From positions 1 through 42,764 of the forward strand of contig JAUXXF010000028.1 in NCBI GenBank assembly GCA_030681135.1: a DNA stretch of 42,764 nucleotides, written 5' to 3'. Below are positions 16,370-25,450 of the stretch, in pieces. Both the position numbers and the translations under genes were made by a program. The first letter of the stretch is position 1; each line of letters starts with the position of its first letter. The notes beneath the pieces were generated by a model, which did not search any database, had not been told where the DNA came from, and saw only the letters and a list, made by a program, of their open reading frames with translations. Source of the stretch: Chlamydiales bacterium. GTDB taxonomy: Bacteria > Chlamydiota > Chlamydiia > Chlamydiales > SM23-39.

Positions 16370-17137
16370 ATGTATCAAGCTCTCAAGATCATTCTAGACA
16401 TTCAAGAATTAGACATGAAGATGATCAGGCTTATGCGCTTAAAAAAAGAGCGCTCGGCAGAACTACAGCATATTGATTCCTTGCGCCAGGAACTCATGCA
16501 ACAACAGACAGATAAGCAAACAGAAATTGCTGAGCTCAGCCGGACTATTGTTACGCAAGAGATAAAAATCCAGGAAATCAAGGAAAAAATTAAAAAGCTC
16601 GAAGCGAAACAGGGCACCGTCAAAAAAGTAGATGAATTTAATGCATTGACCCATGAAATGACGGCCGCGGAAAGGGAAAAAATCGCCACTGAAAATATTG
16701 CAAGCGACATGATCGACAAGAGAAATCTTGAAGAAGAGATCCTGCAAAGAATCAAAGAATCCCTCATCCAATCAGAAGCGAGCAGCAAGGCTCTCGAAGA
16801 AGAGATCAAAGAAAGCATCCGGATGATCAATCAAGAAGGACTTGAGCTTAAAACAGCCAGAGACGCTTTGGCTAAAGAAGCCGATCCTGAAGTATTTCGC
16901 ATCTACGAAAAGCTATTAAATAATAAAAAAGACCGCGTAGTTGTGCCTATTGAAAACCGCAATTGCAATGGATGTCACATCGCTTTAACAGCTCAGCACG
17001 AAAACCTTGTTCGCAAAGGAGAGCGTCTTGTGTTCTGCGAACATTGTTCCCGCATTCACTACTGGCAAGAGAGCGAAGAGCTCGATGGTGCTGCAACAGC
17101 TAAAAAAAGACGACGACGCAAAGCAGCGTCAGTATAA
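16370..17137 (+). CDS. coiled-coil zinc-ribbon protein, CT398-like
   Basis: A 255-residue product. Residues about 5-175 form one long antiparallel-type coiled coil (many EI/EL heptads). Residues about 196-235 are a C4 zinc ribbon: NCNGCHIAL and later FCEHCSRIHYW. A Lys/Arg-rich tail follows. This is the layout of chlamydial CT398 and of the broader zf-RING_7/YbgI-neighbour family. CT398 of C. trachomatis was reported to bind sigma-54 (recalled from the literature), so a role as a transcription or export adaptor is likely but not shown here. It directly precedes rnpB on the same strand. Confidence 0.85.
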   Translation: MYQALKIILDIQELDMKMIRLMRLKKERSAELQHIDSLRQELMQQQTDKQTEIAELSRTIVTQEIKIQEIKEKIKKLEAKQGTVKKVDEFNALTHEMTAAEREKIATENIASDMIDKRNLEEEILQRIKESLIQSEASSKALEEEIKESIRMINQEGLELKTARDALAKEADPEVFRIYEKLLNNKKDRVVVPIENRNCNGCHIALTAQHENLVRKGERLVFCEHCSRIHYWQESEELDGAATAKKRRRRKAASV

Positions 17138-17143
17138 CAAGTT

Positions 17144-17500
17144 ATTGGAAAGGTGGGCTATCGCTGCTTTTTTTTAAAAAAAGGAGAGGAAAGTCCGGAC
17201 TTCACAGAAGCAGATACCAGGTAATCACTGGGGGCCGCAAGGCTACGGAAAGTGTAACAGAAAATACATCGCCTATATTTGCGTATAGGACAGACTGAAA
17301 ATGTTGGCATAAGGTGTCAACCGCACTCAAGGAAACTTGGGGCGTTATAAACCCTATCTGAAGCAAGGTCGAATATGGGTGCGAGCTTCGCGCAAGACCC
17401 TAAGCTGGCTGCTCGAGGAACCTGGCGACAGGTTCCCTAGATGAATGATAGCCATTTGCAATCTTGCAAATCACAGAATCCGGCTTAAAGCCTTTCCAAT
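17144..17500 (+). ncRNA. rnpB: RNase P RNA (M1 RNA)
   Basis: Catalytic RNA that removes tRNA 5' leaders. The 5' end attggaaagg pairs with the 3' end cctttccaat (P1). Conserved blocks are present: gaggaaagtccggactt, acagaaaatacatcgcc (CR-II/III area), gtaaggtgtc-like P7 surroundings, and the 3' conserved cacagaatccggctta. The length of about 357 nt is normal for the bacterial A type. It begins only a few bases after the stop of the CT398-like gene. Confidence 0.95.
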
Positions 17501-17515
17501 TTTTTAAATTAGGCT

Positions 17516-17570
17516 CTTAGAAGCTGTCCTAAAACCTAGCTTCTATCGATTTTAGGACAGCTTCTTAGCC
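17516..17570. terminator. palindrome shared by rnpB 3' side and P1 3' end (E2 arm)
   Basis: taagaagctgtcctaaaa pairs with ttttaggacagcttctta around a centre containing cctagcttctatcga, the E2 signature. This gives a stem of about 17 bp. It could terminate rnpB on plus and P1 on minus. The last codons (AKKLS) and stop of P1 lie inside it. Confidence 0.6.
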
Positions 17571-19234
17571 GCTTCTTCACGTTTTTCAGGGGTCTCTAGA
17601 CCTTTTTCCTTCAAAATCTCAAGGACTTTAGCGCAAGAAACCTTAATAGCACTCTTCTTACTTAATTCCTTTCCCATTTTATGACCAGCCAACCTAGGAT
17701 TCTGCAAAGCAAACTCTAAAACTTTCTCTCTTATAACCTCGATAGACAGCGGTGGTTCCATAGGTAAAGGTAAAGTTTTGAATCTAGGCCAGCCTGCTTG
17801 AAACGCCTTGTCTCGTTTTTCCACATTGCCAAGATCGTATTTGTCCAAAATGTGTTTTACTGTCCTGAGAGAAATGGTGGTTATACCGAGCTCTTTTAAT
17901 TCCTTATATAATTTCTGAGCTCCCCACTCAGGATTCTCGTGCATTGCATTTAAAACGATCCGGTCGTTATGACCGATTTTTTCTTCATCGAAAACTGTGA
18001 CATCCCCCATTTGCGGCTTTTCAACTCGAGAATCTTTTGGTCTCTCACTGCTTTCTGTTTGTTTTTCGATTGATTCTGGAAGCTCAGAAAAAATTGAGCG
18101 CTCCCCTGTTTCTTCATGTAAATCTTCTAGAGAAAAAGACGCTTGTTCGCAATAAGACGGATCTTGTATTGATAGAGCCCTAGCTGCTTGCTTTCGTTTT
18201 TCACGAGTATTAAGGCCTTGTCTATCCAAAATGTTACGGATCAATTTTACAGGAAGGTCAATCTTCTCCTTTTTTAATTCATTTTGAATTTGAAGACGCG
18301 ACAGAAAACAGTTCTGACAAGCAAGCTCTACGACTTTCCTCTCCACATCACTGTCAACAAACAATCCAGCTCTAAGCTCGAGGACTGATGAATACGTTAA
18401 AGTCTGATCTTGTATTTGTAAGGGCTTAGCTGCCTGCTTTCGTTTTTCAAAAGTATGAAGGTCTTTTGCCTTCAAACTGTTATGGATCGATGTTTCAGAA
18501 ATTTTAACGTGCTGGGTTGTTAGCTTCTCCTCCATTGCATGACACTCGCAAGCAAACTCTACAATTTTCTCATCCGTCATTGTTCTAGGAACGAGAACTG
18601 ATTCTGAAGGCTCAAAAAAAATTGCCCCATTCCCTATTTCTTCATGACTTTCTTTTTCGTTTAAGCGTAAATTTTCTTGAAAACCAACAGCTTCTCCCTC
18701 GTGAGCCCACTGCTGCTCCATAAATCCTTTGTGAGAATCGAGAGAATCACTCATCCATTCTTCTCTAGACTGGCCCAATACTTCAGAAGGATGTATCATC
18801 TGATAAAGCTCATCTAGCTGAGAAATGCTCTTTGGCTCGCCCTCGAAAGGCTCCGCTTGGATTTCAAAAAAAGACGTTGAATTCTGAGAGTCTTCCAGCT
18901 CGGAAAAACGGATACGCTTAGCTTCAAGTGGCTCGCTAGGAGAGCCTTTTCGTTTATAACCTGTTGACTCAACAAATAAATCTTCTAAAGAACAAGCCCC
19001 CTGTTCGTAATAAGACAGATCTGATGGAAAATCAGAAGGGCTAAATGCGTAGTCAGAAAAATCCAATGAATCCGATAAAATCCCTTCCGCTTCCTTCTGA
19101 AAAGGAGATGATAAAGCAGCCATAGCTACCTGGGAGCTCTTTTGCCTTGTAGACCGTTGCGATTCTTCTCCATCTTGAAAAAAACCTTCCAATCCTGGGG
19201 AATTAAAAAAACACTTTTCTGAAATTGGGGTCAT
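17552..19234 (-). CDS. P1: modular HTH-repeat protein with NLS-like motif
   Basis: A 560-residue product; not recognised as a known family. Residues 1-90 are acidic and aromatic (SYYEQGACSLEDLF). Residues 94-109 carry a bipartite basic motif: KRK, then about 9 residues, then KRIR. A second acidic block contains ISQLDELYQMIHPSEV (about 139-155). Then come four helix-rich modules in the order B, B, A, B. The B modules run KIVEFAC or KVVELACQN up to LxTxEKRKQAA. The A module runs RIVLNAMHENPEWGAQKLYKEL to AGWPRFKTLPLP. Each resembles the trihelical HTH of transposases and homeodomain-like regulators, but no DDE or other catalytic domain follows. An AT-rich promoter region precedes it. Inferred nuclear-targeted DNA-binding effector. 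Confidence 0.75.
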   Translation of the reverse strand: MTPISEKCFFNSPGLEGFFQDGEESQRSTRQKSSQVAMAALSSPFQKEAEGILSDSLDFSDYAFSPSDFPSDLSYYEQGACSLEDLFVESTGYKRKGSPSEPLEAKRIRFSELEDSQNSTSFFEIQAEPFEGEPKSISQLDELYQMIHPSEVLGQSREEWMSDSLDSHKGFMEQQWAHEGEAVGFQENLRLNEKESHEEIGNGAIFFEPSESVLVPRTMTDEKIVEFACECHAMEEKLTTQHVKISETSIHNSLKAKDLHTFEKRKQAAKPLQIQDQTLTYSSVLELRAGLFVDSDVERKVVELACQNCFLSRLQIQNELKKEKIDLPVKLIRNILDRQGLNTREKRKQAARALSIQDPSYCEQASFSLEDLHEETGERSIFSELPESIEKQTESSERPKDSRVEKPQMGDVTVFDEEKIGHNDRIVLNAMHENPEWGAQKLYKELKELGITTISLRTVKHILDKYDLGNVEKRDKAFQAGWPRFKTLPLPMEPPLSIEVIREKVLEFALQNPRLAGHKMGKELSKKSAIKVSCAKVLEILKEKGLETPEKREEAAKKLS

Positions 19235-19368
19235 ATAAGTCTCGTTTTCAATTTTACTACATTTTAAATAATTTAATTAATTAAACATTCAATGTTATTA
19301 CATAAATAAAACAGAAAATAATTACATTTTCTTAAGCGATGGAACAAGAAACTGTTAAAAAATAAGTT

Positions 19369-19530
19369 ATACCGAAACAACCTTAAGAATCGAGATTTTG
19401 GCAAAGGGGCTCCTCAGAATTTTTCGGCTAGAACGAGTGACCATTGCCGGAGGCAAGGCACGAGTGAAGACAAAAATTCTGAGGTAAAGCCAACGCAGCC
19501 AAAAACCGATTCTTCAGGTTGTTTCGGTAT
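19369..19530. repeat. MITE-like palindrome E1, copy a
   Basis: The ends ataccgaaacaaccttaaga and tcttcaggttgtttcggtat are terminal inverted repeats of about 25 bp. Inner arms cctcagaatttt and aaaattctgagg are a second pair. The outer bases are TATACCG and CGGTATA, consistent with a TA target-site duplication. Confidence 0.85.
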
Positions 19531-19532
19531 AA

Positions 19533-19559
19533 ACCGAAACACCTGATCTTGTACTTGTA
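19533..19559 (-). pseudogene. decayed tail of P2 (B-module linker)
   Basis: The minus strand reads ATACAAGTACAAGATCAG, i.e. IQVQDQ, out of frame and just after the P2 stop. This is the QIQDQ linker that follows B modules in the other paralogs. P2 has therefore probably lost downstream sequence, with E1 copy a inserted next to the break. Confidence 0.55.
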
Positions 19560-21017
19560 TTACGCGAAACGATTTCGTTTGTCATAACGGCAGTCTTCTA
19601 TTCGATAATCAGAGTCCTTCTGATCATCAGACGCGTTGAATAATGGATTCGATAACGTCTGACTTTGCATTTGTAGAGCAATAAGAGCCTGTTTTCGTTT
19701 TTCACCCTGATCAGAGGGCTTTCTTTTCAACGGCTGAAAAGACCACTTTTGAGAAGGCAAGACATCTTGCTCTCTCGCCTCTTCTCTTGCGATGTTAGTC
19801 GCTCTGATGCTATGGCTCTTTTGAGAGGTCTCCACCTCTTTCAGTTCTTCGGGAGTTCGGGTAGGTAAAATGACGAATCTAGACGCTCCTCGAGAATATC
19901 GATTAGGGGCAAACACTTTTTTTCGTATTTCAATAACGTTAAGGCCTCGTTGCCTCAAAAACTCATTTACCGCCCAGAAAGAAACAAAAACACCACTCTC
20001 TCTTAATGCCCTGGTTATTTCAAAATTATTCCGTTCAGGGTCTTTAGAAATCATGGCTATCACCTTCTGCTTTGTAAAATCATCCATAATACTTGTGGAA
20101 TACAACCAATCATTGAACTCTTGCGTTGTACAAGAAGACAAGATTTTAGGGATAAGCCAGCCAGCTTTCACTGCGTCATTTCGTAATCTTTCTGTGGTAA
20201 TCTCACATCTTTTAAAAACCGTGAACACATCGTTTGCACTAATGGTGAAGCCCTGATCCCTCAATGTGTTGAATAATCTATGGGACCCCGCAGAAGGATC
20301 CTGATGGACTGCTTTTAAAACTATCCCCTCTTTATCGGACATGTTTAGATTCTTTATTCGCGACTCTTTGATATGAAAGGCTACTTCGCTACTTGCCGTT
20401 TGCCCTTCGATGATCTCTGAAGGGTCAGAAAGAGCTGACCGTTGTTCCTTTATTTGTTCATCAGTTTCTTTGTCATCTACGTCTAAACTTTCGTAAAAAT
20501 CAACAGTTTCTTCCCTATGAGCTAATTCCTCTTGCATAAATTCTTCGTGAGAATCAAGACCAGGCCGAGCAAATTCATCCATCCAGTCTTCTTTAGAAAA
20601 GCCAAATACTTCAAAAGGGTCTACCATCTGAGAAAACCCATCCAACTGAGAAATACTCTTGTCCTCGCCCCCGTACGGCTCCAACAAACGGCTACATTTG
20701 GAGGCAGGAACCTCTCCTTGATGAGAGGCTTTGCGCTTACGACCCGGCTCCTCAAATAATTCTTCTAAAGAAAAAGGCCCTTGTTCGTAATAAGACACAG
20801 CCTCTAACTGAATATCAGAAGGGCTAAGTAGACTATCAGGAACATCTAACGAATGTGATAAAGTCCAATCTTCCATGTCTTGAGAAGGAGACGAGAACAC
20901 AGCCTGAGCCACTTCGGAGCTTTTTTGGACTGTAGACGTCTGCAGATCTTCTTCATATTGAAAAAATGTTTCCCACTCAGAAGAGTTAGAAATTTTATTT
21001 GTCGGAAAAGAGGTCAT
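19560..21017 (-). CDS. P2: modular HTH-repeat protein, shorter and partly decayed
   Basis: A 485-residue paralog. The N-terminal block is as in P3/P5 (SSEWETFFQYEEDLQTSTVQ). YYEQGPFSLEELF and a basic RKRKAS motif follow, but the second half of the bipartite motif has changed to KCSR. The ISQLDGFSQMVDPFEVFGFS and FMQEELAHREET acidic blocks are kept. Only two modules are recognisable: an A (GIVLKAVHQDPSAGSHRLF) and a B (QKVIAMISKDPERNNFEITRA), both more diverged than in the siblings. The C-terminus is an unusual Lys/Gln-rich tail ending soon after QALIALQMQSQTL. Decay of the 3' end and the E1 insertion beside it suggest a copy losing function. Confidence 0.7.
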   Translation of the reverse strand: MTSFPTNKISNSSEWETFFQYEEDLQTSTVQKSSEVAQAVFSSPSQDMEDWTLSHSLDVPDSLLSPSDIQLEAVSYYEQGPFSLEELFEEPGRKRKASHQGEVPASKCSRLLEPYGGEDKSISQLDGFSQMVDPFEVFGFSKEDWMDEFARPGLDSHEEFMQEELAHREETVDFYESLDVDDKETDEQIKEQRSALSDPSEIIEGQTASSEVAFHIKESRIKNLNMSDKEGIVLKAVHQDPSAGSHRLFNTLRDQGFTISANDVFTVFKRCEITTERLRNDAVKAGWLIPKILSSCTTQEFNDWLYSTSIMDDFTKQKVIAMISKDPERNNFEITRALRESGVFVSFWAVNEFLRQRGLNVIEIRKKVFAPNRYSRGASRFVILPTRTPEELKEVETSQKSHSIRATNIAREEAREQDVLPSQKWSFQPLKRKPSDQGEKRKQALIALQMQSQTLSNPLFNASDDQKDSDYRIEDCRYDKRNRFA

Positions 21018-21483
21018 ATTAATCTCATTTTTAATTTATTATATTATAAACAATTAAATTAATTAAGTCCATCAATTTAATGTTAATTATTATTTGCAAA
21101 TTAAAGTAAATAAATTATTAATTTAACACGCTTATCAAGCTCAGAGAGCAAAACTTACGTCTTATACCGAAACAATCTGAAGAATCGGTTTTGGCCTGCT
21201 GGGGCTTTACCTCAGAATTTTTGCCTTCGCACGCGCCTTGCCTCCGGCAATGGTCGCTTGCTCCAGACAAAAAATTCTGAGGAGCCGCCTTCCCAAAATC
21301 CCGATTCTTCAGATTGTTTCGGTATAGAGTCTGTCTTCAAATTAAGCTTCTGTCGATTTTTATTCAGATAGGTTCAAAGAGAACTTCCATTTTGAGGTTA
21401 TAATGCTTCAAACATTTTACGAAATTGCAAAGAAAGATCCTGATGAACTGCATTTAAAACGCGACTCTCTTTATCTGGATCTT
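21018..21483. other. gap between P3 and P2
   Basis: It contains the P2 promoter region (AT-rich, TATAAT on minus at 21038-21043), E1 copy b (21164-21325), an E2-type fragment (ttaagcttctgtcgattttt, about 21341-21360) and a decayed A-module extension of P3 (21398-21492). Confidence 0.65.
21164..21325. repeat. MITE-like palindrome E1, copy b
   Basis: The same 162-bp structure as copy a but in the opposite orientation: ataccgaaacaatctgaaga to tcttcagattgtttcggtat, again inside TATACCG...CGGTATA. Confidence 0.85.
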
Positions 21484-21492
21484 CTAGAGAAA
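21398..21492 (-). pseudogene. frameshifted continuation of P3 (truncated A module)
   Basis: In the next frame over, the minus strand reads SLEDPDKESRVLNAVHQDLS and about 11 more residues to a TAA at 21398-21400. It equals the FSLED motif followed by the start of an A module (RVLNAVHQD). P3 stops at CTC TAG where the siblings read TCT CTA GAA, so one or two bases were lost at this point. Confidence 0.75.
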
Positions 21493-23376
21493 TACCGTCT
21501 CTTCTTCTAACACAATATCAGAACTGCTAAATCCAGAGTCAGAAGGAGCCAATGAATCCGATAAAGCCTGATCTTGTATTTGTCGAGCCTTAACTGCTTG
21601 TTCTCGTTTTTCAGGAGTCTCAAGACCTTCTTTCTTCAAAATGTTGTATACCGAAGAGCAACAAATCTTAAAACCATCCTTTCTTAATTTGTTTGCTATG
21701 TTAATAGCACCCCATGTAGGAGTCTTGGAAAACACCGCTAGAACTTTCTCCCGCTTAGAAGGTTTTGCAACTAACGAATCCACTATCTCTTGAAGCGCAG
21801 GTTCCAAAGGAGACGACAAGATTTTAGATCTAAGCCAGCCGCCAGCTTTAGATGCCTCCTCTCTTAGAGGTCTCTTCATAAGCTGGTATTTTACAAAAAC
21901 TCGTTCTACTTCTTTTCGCAAAAGAGATACACCCACACTTTGAAAGCTATTACGTAATCCCTCATTTCCCAAAGAAGGATCCTGATAGATTGCGCTTAAA
22001 ATGATCCGCTCTTTATCGAGTGCATTTAGATCCCTTATTTGTGGCTTTTCACTGTCAAAGCCCGTTTCGCTACTTTCTGCTTGCTGTTGGATTAGCTCTG
22101 GAGCGTCAAAAAAGGCCAACCTTTTCTCTATTTCTCCATTAGTTTCGTCTTCATCTAAATCTACGATTTCTTCCGGTTGAGCTAATTCCTCTTGGATAAA
22201 TTGCATAAATTCTGTGTCAGAATCGAGAGAGGGCCTAGCAAATTCACTCGTCCCCTCTTCTCCAGAAAAACTAAATACCTCAAAAGGATCTACCATTTGA
22301 CCAAACCCATCCAACTGAGAAATACTCTTTTGCTCGCCCTCGAACGGCCCCAAAGAACTACTTATCTGTTGCTCGTTAGAAACAGAAATGGGGGTTTGGG
22401 AAACTTCCGGCTCTGGCAAACGGCTGCACCTAAAGCTGACGAGCTCTCCATGAAGACGGGCTTTTCGTTTATAACCCGCTGACTTACCAAATAAAGTTTT
22501 GACTCCAACCCAATCTGTTTTAAACGCCGCTTCTCGTTGTTGCAAGGTTTCAACACCGTATCGTCGCAAAATAGTACGTGTTTTGCGTAGAGGAATATCT
22601 ATATTACGCTGTTTTAATTTATTGCTCAGCTTAGTAGCCCCGAAAGAATAATCTTCCTGCAGCGCATCTAAAACTATCTGGTCTTCAGAAAGAAATTTTT
22701 CTTTATCACTCCCCGTTTGCTGCTTTTCAACGCAAGGAGCTTCCTGTTGCTTGCTATTTTCTGAAAGGCTTAATCCCTCCTCCATTTCTTGAAAACCAAT
22801 AGTTTCTTCTTTGCGAGCCCATTCCTGTTGGATAAATTCTTCATGAGAATCGGGAGGAAACTGAGCAAATTCACCCATCCATCCCTCTCTAGAAGGATTC
22901 AATACTTCAGCAGTTTGTACCATCTGATAAAACTCATCCATTTGAGCAATGCTCTTTTGTTCGCTCTCGGACAGCTCCAAAAAACTACTGATCCCTCGCT
23001 CGTTAGAAACAGAAATTGGAGCTTGGGAGCCTTCCTGCTCGGATAAACAGATACGCTTAGAGGCAGGAGTCTCTTCTATAGGAGAGCCTTTTCGCTTACG
23101 ATTTGACTCCTCAAATAATTCTTCTAAAGAAAAAGGGCCTTGTTCGTAATAAGACTCAGTTTCTAACTGAATATCAGAAGGGCTAAGCAGGAAGTCAGGA
23201 AAATCGAATGAATGTGATAAAGTCCAATCTTCTATGTTTTGAGAGGGAGACGAAAACACAGCCTGAGCTACCTGGGAGCTCTTTTTGGTTGTAGACTCTC
23301 GTAGATCTTCTTCATCTAGAAAAAATTTTTCCCATTCAGAAGAATTAGAAATTTCATTTACCGGGGGAAAAGTCAT
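21484..23376 (-). CDS. P3: modular HTH-repeat protein
   Basis: A 630-residue paralog, closest to P4 over almost its whole length. The N-terminal acidic/aromatic block and YYEQGPFSLEELF are followed by the bipartite basic motif (RKRKGSPIEETPASKR) and the ISVSN..ISSFLE and MDEFYQMVQTAEVLNPS segments. Modules are A (QIVLDALQEDYSFGATKLSNKL), a repeated acidic block with a second, weaker basic cluster (YKRKARLHGE), A (RIILSAIYQDPSLG) and B (KVLAVFSKTPTWGAINIANKL to ETPEKREQAVKA). It ends with FSSSDIVLEEE, the beginning of another acidic repeat, and is truncated by a frameshift. A TATAAT lies 20 nt above the ATG. Confidence 0.75.
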   Translation of the reverse strand: MTFPPVNEISNSSEWEKFFLDEEDLRESTTKKSSQVAQAVFSSPSQNIEDWTLSHSFDFPDFLLSPSDIQLETESYYEQGPFSLEELFEESNRKRKGSPIEETPASKRICLSEQEGSQAPISVSNERGISSFLELSESEQKSIAQMDEFYQMVQTAEVLNPSREGWMGEFAQFPPDSHEEFIQQEWARKEETIGFQEMEEGLSLSENSKQQEAPCVEKQQTGSDKEKFLSEDQIVLDALQEDYSFGATKLSNKLKQRNIDIPLRKTRTILRRYGVETLQQREAAFKTDWVGVKTLFGKSAGYKRKARLHGELVSFRCSRLPEPEVSQTPISVSNEQQISSSLGPFEGEQKSISQLDGFGQMVDPFEVFSFSGEEGTSEFARPSLDSDTEFMQFIQEELAQPEEIVDLDEDETNGEIEKRLAFFDAPELIQQQAESSETGFDSEKPQIRDLNALDKERIILSAIYQDPSLGNEGLRNSFQSVGVSLLRKEVERVFVKYQLMKRPLREEASKAGGWLRSKILSSPLEPALQEIVDSLVAKPSKREKVLAVFSKTPTWGAINIANKLRKDGFKICCSSVYNILKKEGLETPEKREQAVKARQIQDQALSDSLAPSDSGFSSSDIVLEEETVFL

Positions 23377-23396
23377 ATAAATCTCATTTTTAATTT

Positions 23397-23430
23397 ATTA
23401 TATTTTAAACAATTAAATTAATTAATTAAA
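23397..23430 (-). promoter_or_regulatory. candidate promoter of P3, conserved before other P genes
   Basis: TATAAT (complement of 23397-23402) sits about 20 nt before the P3 ATG, with AT-rich DNA and a weak TTAATT 17 nt further up. The same layout precedes P2 (21038-21043), P8 (TATAGT) and P1 (TGTAGT). A gaga-type weak ribosome site precedes each start. This suggests that the paralogs are separately transcribed. Confidence 0.4.
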
Positions 23431-23563
23431 CAAACTTAACAATAATTATTAATTTCATGCAGGCAATAGTAAAATCATTAATTTAACAGACTTCTCAAGC
23501 AAAAGAAGAAAAATTTCGCCTAAGCAGACGCAGCAAGATCTGTAAATCTAAATGACTATAGAT

Positions 23564-25450
23564 TCAAAGAAAGCTTCCATCTCGATCTTCTATTTGTCGA
23601 TGCTTAACTGCTTGTTCTCGTTTTTCAGGAGTCTCAAGACCTTCTTCCTTCAAAATCTTGTATACCGAAGAGTAACAAATCTCAAGACCATCCTTTCTTA
23701 ATTTCTTTGCTATGTTAATAACACCCCATGTAGGATTCTTGGAAAACACCGCTAGAACCTTCTCCCTCGCCGCTAGAGCTTTCTCCCTCGCCGCTAGAGC
23801 TTTCTTCCTCGCCGCTAGAGCTTTCTCCCTCTTAGAAGGATTAATTATAGGTTTTGCAACTAACGAATCCACTAACTCTTGAAGCGCAGGTTCCAAAGGG
23901 GAAGACAAGATTTTGGATGTAAGCCAGCCGCCAGCTTTAGACGCATCCTCTCGTAGTTGTTTGTTCGTAAGCTTGTATTTTTTGAAAACTCGTTCTAATT
24001 CTTTTAGCAAAAGAGATACACCCACGTCTTGGAAGCTCTTACGTAATTCCACGATTCCCAAAGAAGGATTCCGATAGACTGCACTTAAAATGATCCGCTC
24101 TTTATCGAGTGCATTTAGATTCCTTATTTGTGGCTTTTCAATGTGAAAGCCCGTTTCGCTACTTTCTGCTTGCTGTTGGATTAGCTCTGGAGCGTCAAAA
24201 AAAGCCAACCTTTTCTCTATTTCTCCATTAGTTTCGTCTTCATCTAAATCTAAGGTTTCTTCCGGCTGAGCTAATTCCTCTTGGATAAATTGCATAAATT
24301 CTGCGCTAGAATCAGGAGCTGGCCGAGCAAATTCACTCGTCCCTTCTTCTCCAGAAAAGCCAAATATTTCAAAAGGATCTACCATCTGACCAAACCCATC
24401 CAACTGAGAAATACTCTTTTGCTCACCCTCGAACGGCCCCAAAGAACTACTTATCTGTTGCTCATTAGAAACAGAAATGGAGGTTTGGGAAACTTCTGGC
24501 TCTGGCAAACGGCTGCACCTAAAGCTGGGAAGCTCTCCATGAAGACGGGCTTTTCGCTTATATCTTGTTGACTTACCCAATAAATTTTTAACCCCAAGCC
24601 AATCTGTTTTCAACGCCGCTTCTCGTTGTGGCAAGGTTTCAACATCGTATCGTCGCAAAATAGTGCGTACTTTGTTTGGAGGAATATCTATATTGCGCCA
24701 TTTTAATTTATGGCTCAGCTTCGTAGCACCGAAAGAATGATCTTCTCGCAGAGCATCTAAAACCATCTGGTCTTCAGAAAGAAAATTTTCTTTATCACTC
24801 CCCGCTTGCTGCCTTCCAACGCAAGGAGCTTCCTGTTGGTTGCGACTTTCTGAAAGGATTCCCCCTTCCTCCATTTCTTGAAAACCAATAGCTTCTTCTT
24901 TGGAGGCCTGCTGCTGCTCTGTAAATTCTTCATGAGAATCGACAGGAAACTGAGCAAATCCACCCATCCATCCCTCTCTAGAAGGATTCAATACTTCCGC
25001 AGTCTGTACCATCTGATAAAACTCATCCATTTGAGCAATGCTCTTTTGTTCGCTCTCGAACAGCTCAAAAAAACCACTGACCCCTTGCTCACTAGAAACA
25101 GGAGCTTGGGAGCCTTCCTGCGCGGATAAACAGATACGCTTAGAGGCAGGAGCCGCTTCTATAGGAGAACCTTTTCGCTTATGACCTGACTCATAGAATA
25201 ATTCTTCTAAAGAAAAAGGGCCTTGTTCGTAATAAGACACATCTTCTAACCGAATATCAGAAGGGCTAAGCGGCCAGTCAGGAAAATCCAATGAATGTGA
25301 TAAAGTCCAATCTTCTCTGTTTTGCGAAAACACAGTCTGAGCTACGTCGGAGCTCTTTTGCGTAGCAGCCTGTTGTAATTCTTCTTCATCTTGAGAAAAA
25401 TCCTTGCTTTCAGAAGGACTAAAAAAAATTCTCGGCGAAACAGGGGTCAT
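23564..25450 (-). CDS. P4: modular HTH-repeat protein with 7-residue tandem expansion
   Basis: A 628-residue near-duplicate of P3. It shares the N-terminal block, basic motif (HKRKGSPIEAAPASKR), acidic blocks, and module order A, A, B. Between the second A and the B module it has four copies of a seven-residue repeat (REKALAA), where P3 has one. The tail differs: after EKREQAVKHRQIED it ends in RDGSFL, while P3 has a longer tail. The DNA just past the two stops is alike, so P4 has lost the intermediate part by deletion. Its 3' side carries no E1, unlike several siblings. Confidence 0.75.
   Translation of the reverse strand: MTPVSPRIFFSPSESKDFSQDEEELQQAATQKSSDVAQTVFSQNREDWTLSHSLDFPDWPLSPSDIRLEDVSYYEQGPFSLEELFYESGHKRKGSPIEAAPASKRICLSAQEGSQAPVSSEQGVSGFFELFESEQKSIAQMDEFYQMVQTAEVLNPSREGWMGGFAQFPVDSHEEFTEQQQASKEEAIGFQEMEEGGILSESRNQQEAPCVGRQQAGSDKENFLSEDQMVLDALREDHSFGATKLSHKLKWRNIDIPPNKVRTILRRYDVETLPQREAALKTDWLGVKNLLGKSTRYKRKARLHGELPSFRCSRLPEPEVSQTSISVSNEQQISSSLGPFEGEQKSISQLDGFGQMVDPFEIFGFSGEEGTSEFARPAPDSSAEFMQFIQEELAQPEETLDLDEDETNGEIEKRLAFFDAPELIQQQAESSETGFHIEKPQIRNLNALDKERIILSAVYRNPSLGIVELRKSFQDVGVSLLLKELERVFKKYKLTNKQLREDASKAGGWLTSKILSSPLEPALQELVDSLVAKPIINPSKREKALAARKKALAAREKALAAREKVLAVFSKNPTWGVINIAKKLRKDGLEICYSSVYKILKEEGLETPEKREQAVKHRQIEDRDGSFL
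23748..23832 (-). repeat. 21-bp tandem repeat inside P4
   Basis: Four consecutive copies of ctttctccctcgccgctag (with a few changes) encode REKALAA. The corresponding position of P3 has a single copy. In-frame and helix-compatible, so it probably changes the spacing between modules. Confidence 0.85.

Larger units (their letters stand above)
19235..19559. other. gap between P2 and P1
   Basis: From right to left it contains a remnant of B-module coding (19533-19559), the full E1 element (19369-19530), a short stretch with ttaagcga that weakly recalls the xerC stop region, and the AT-rich P1 promoter region (19240-19330). No intact gene. Confidence 0.6.
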
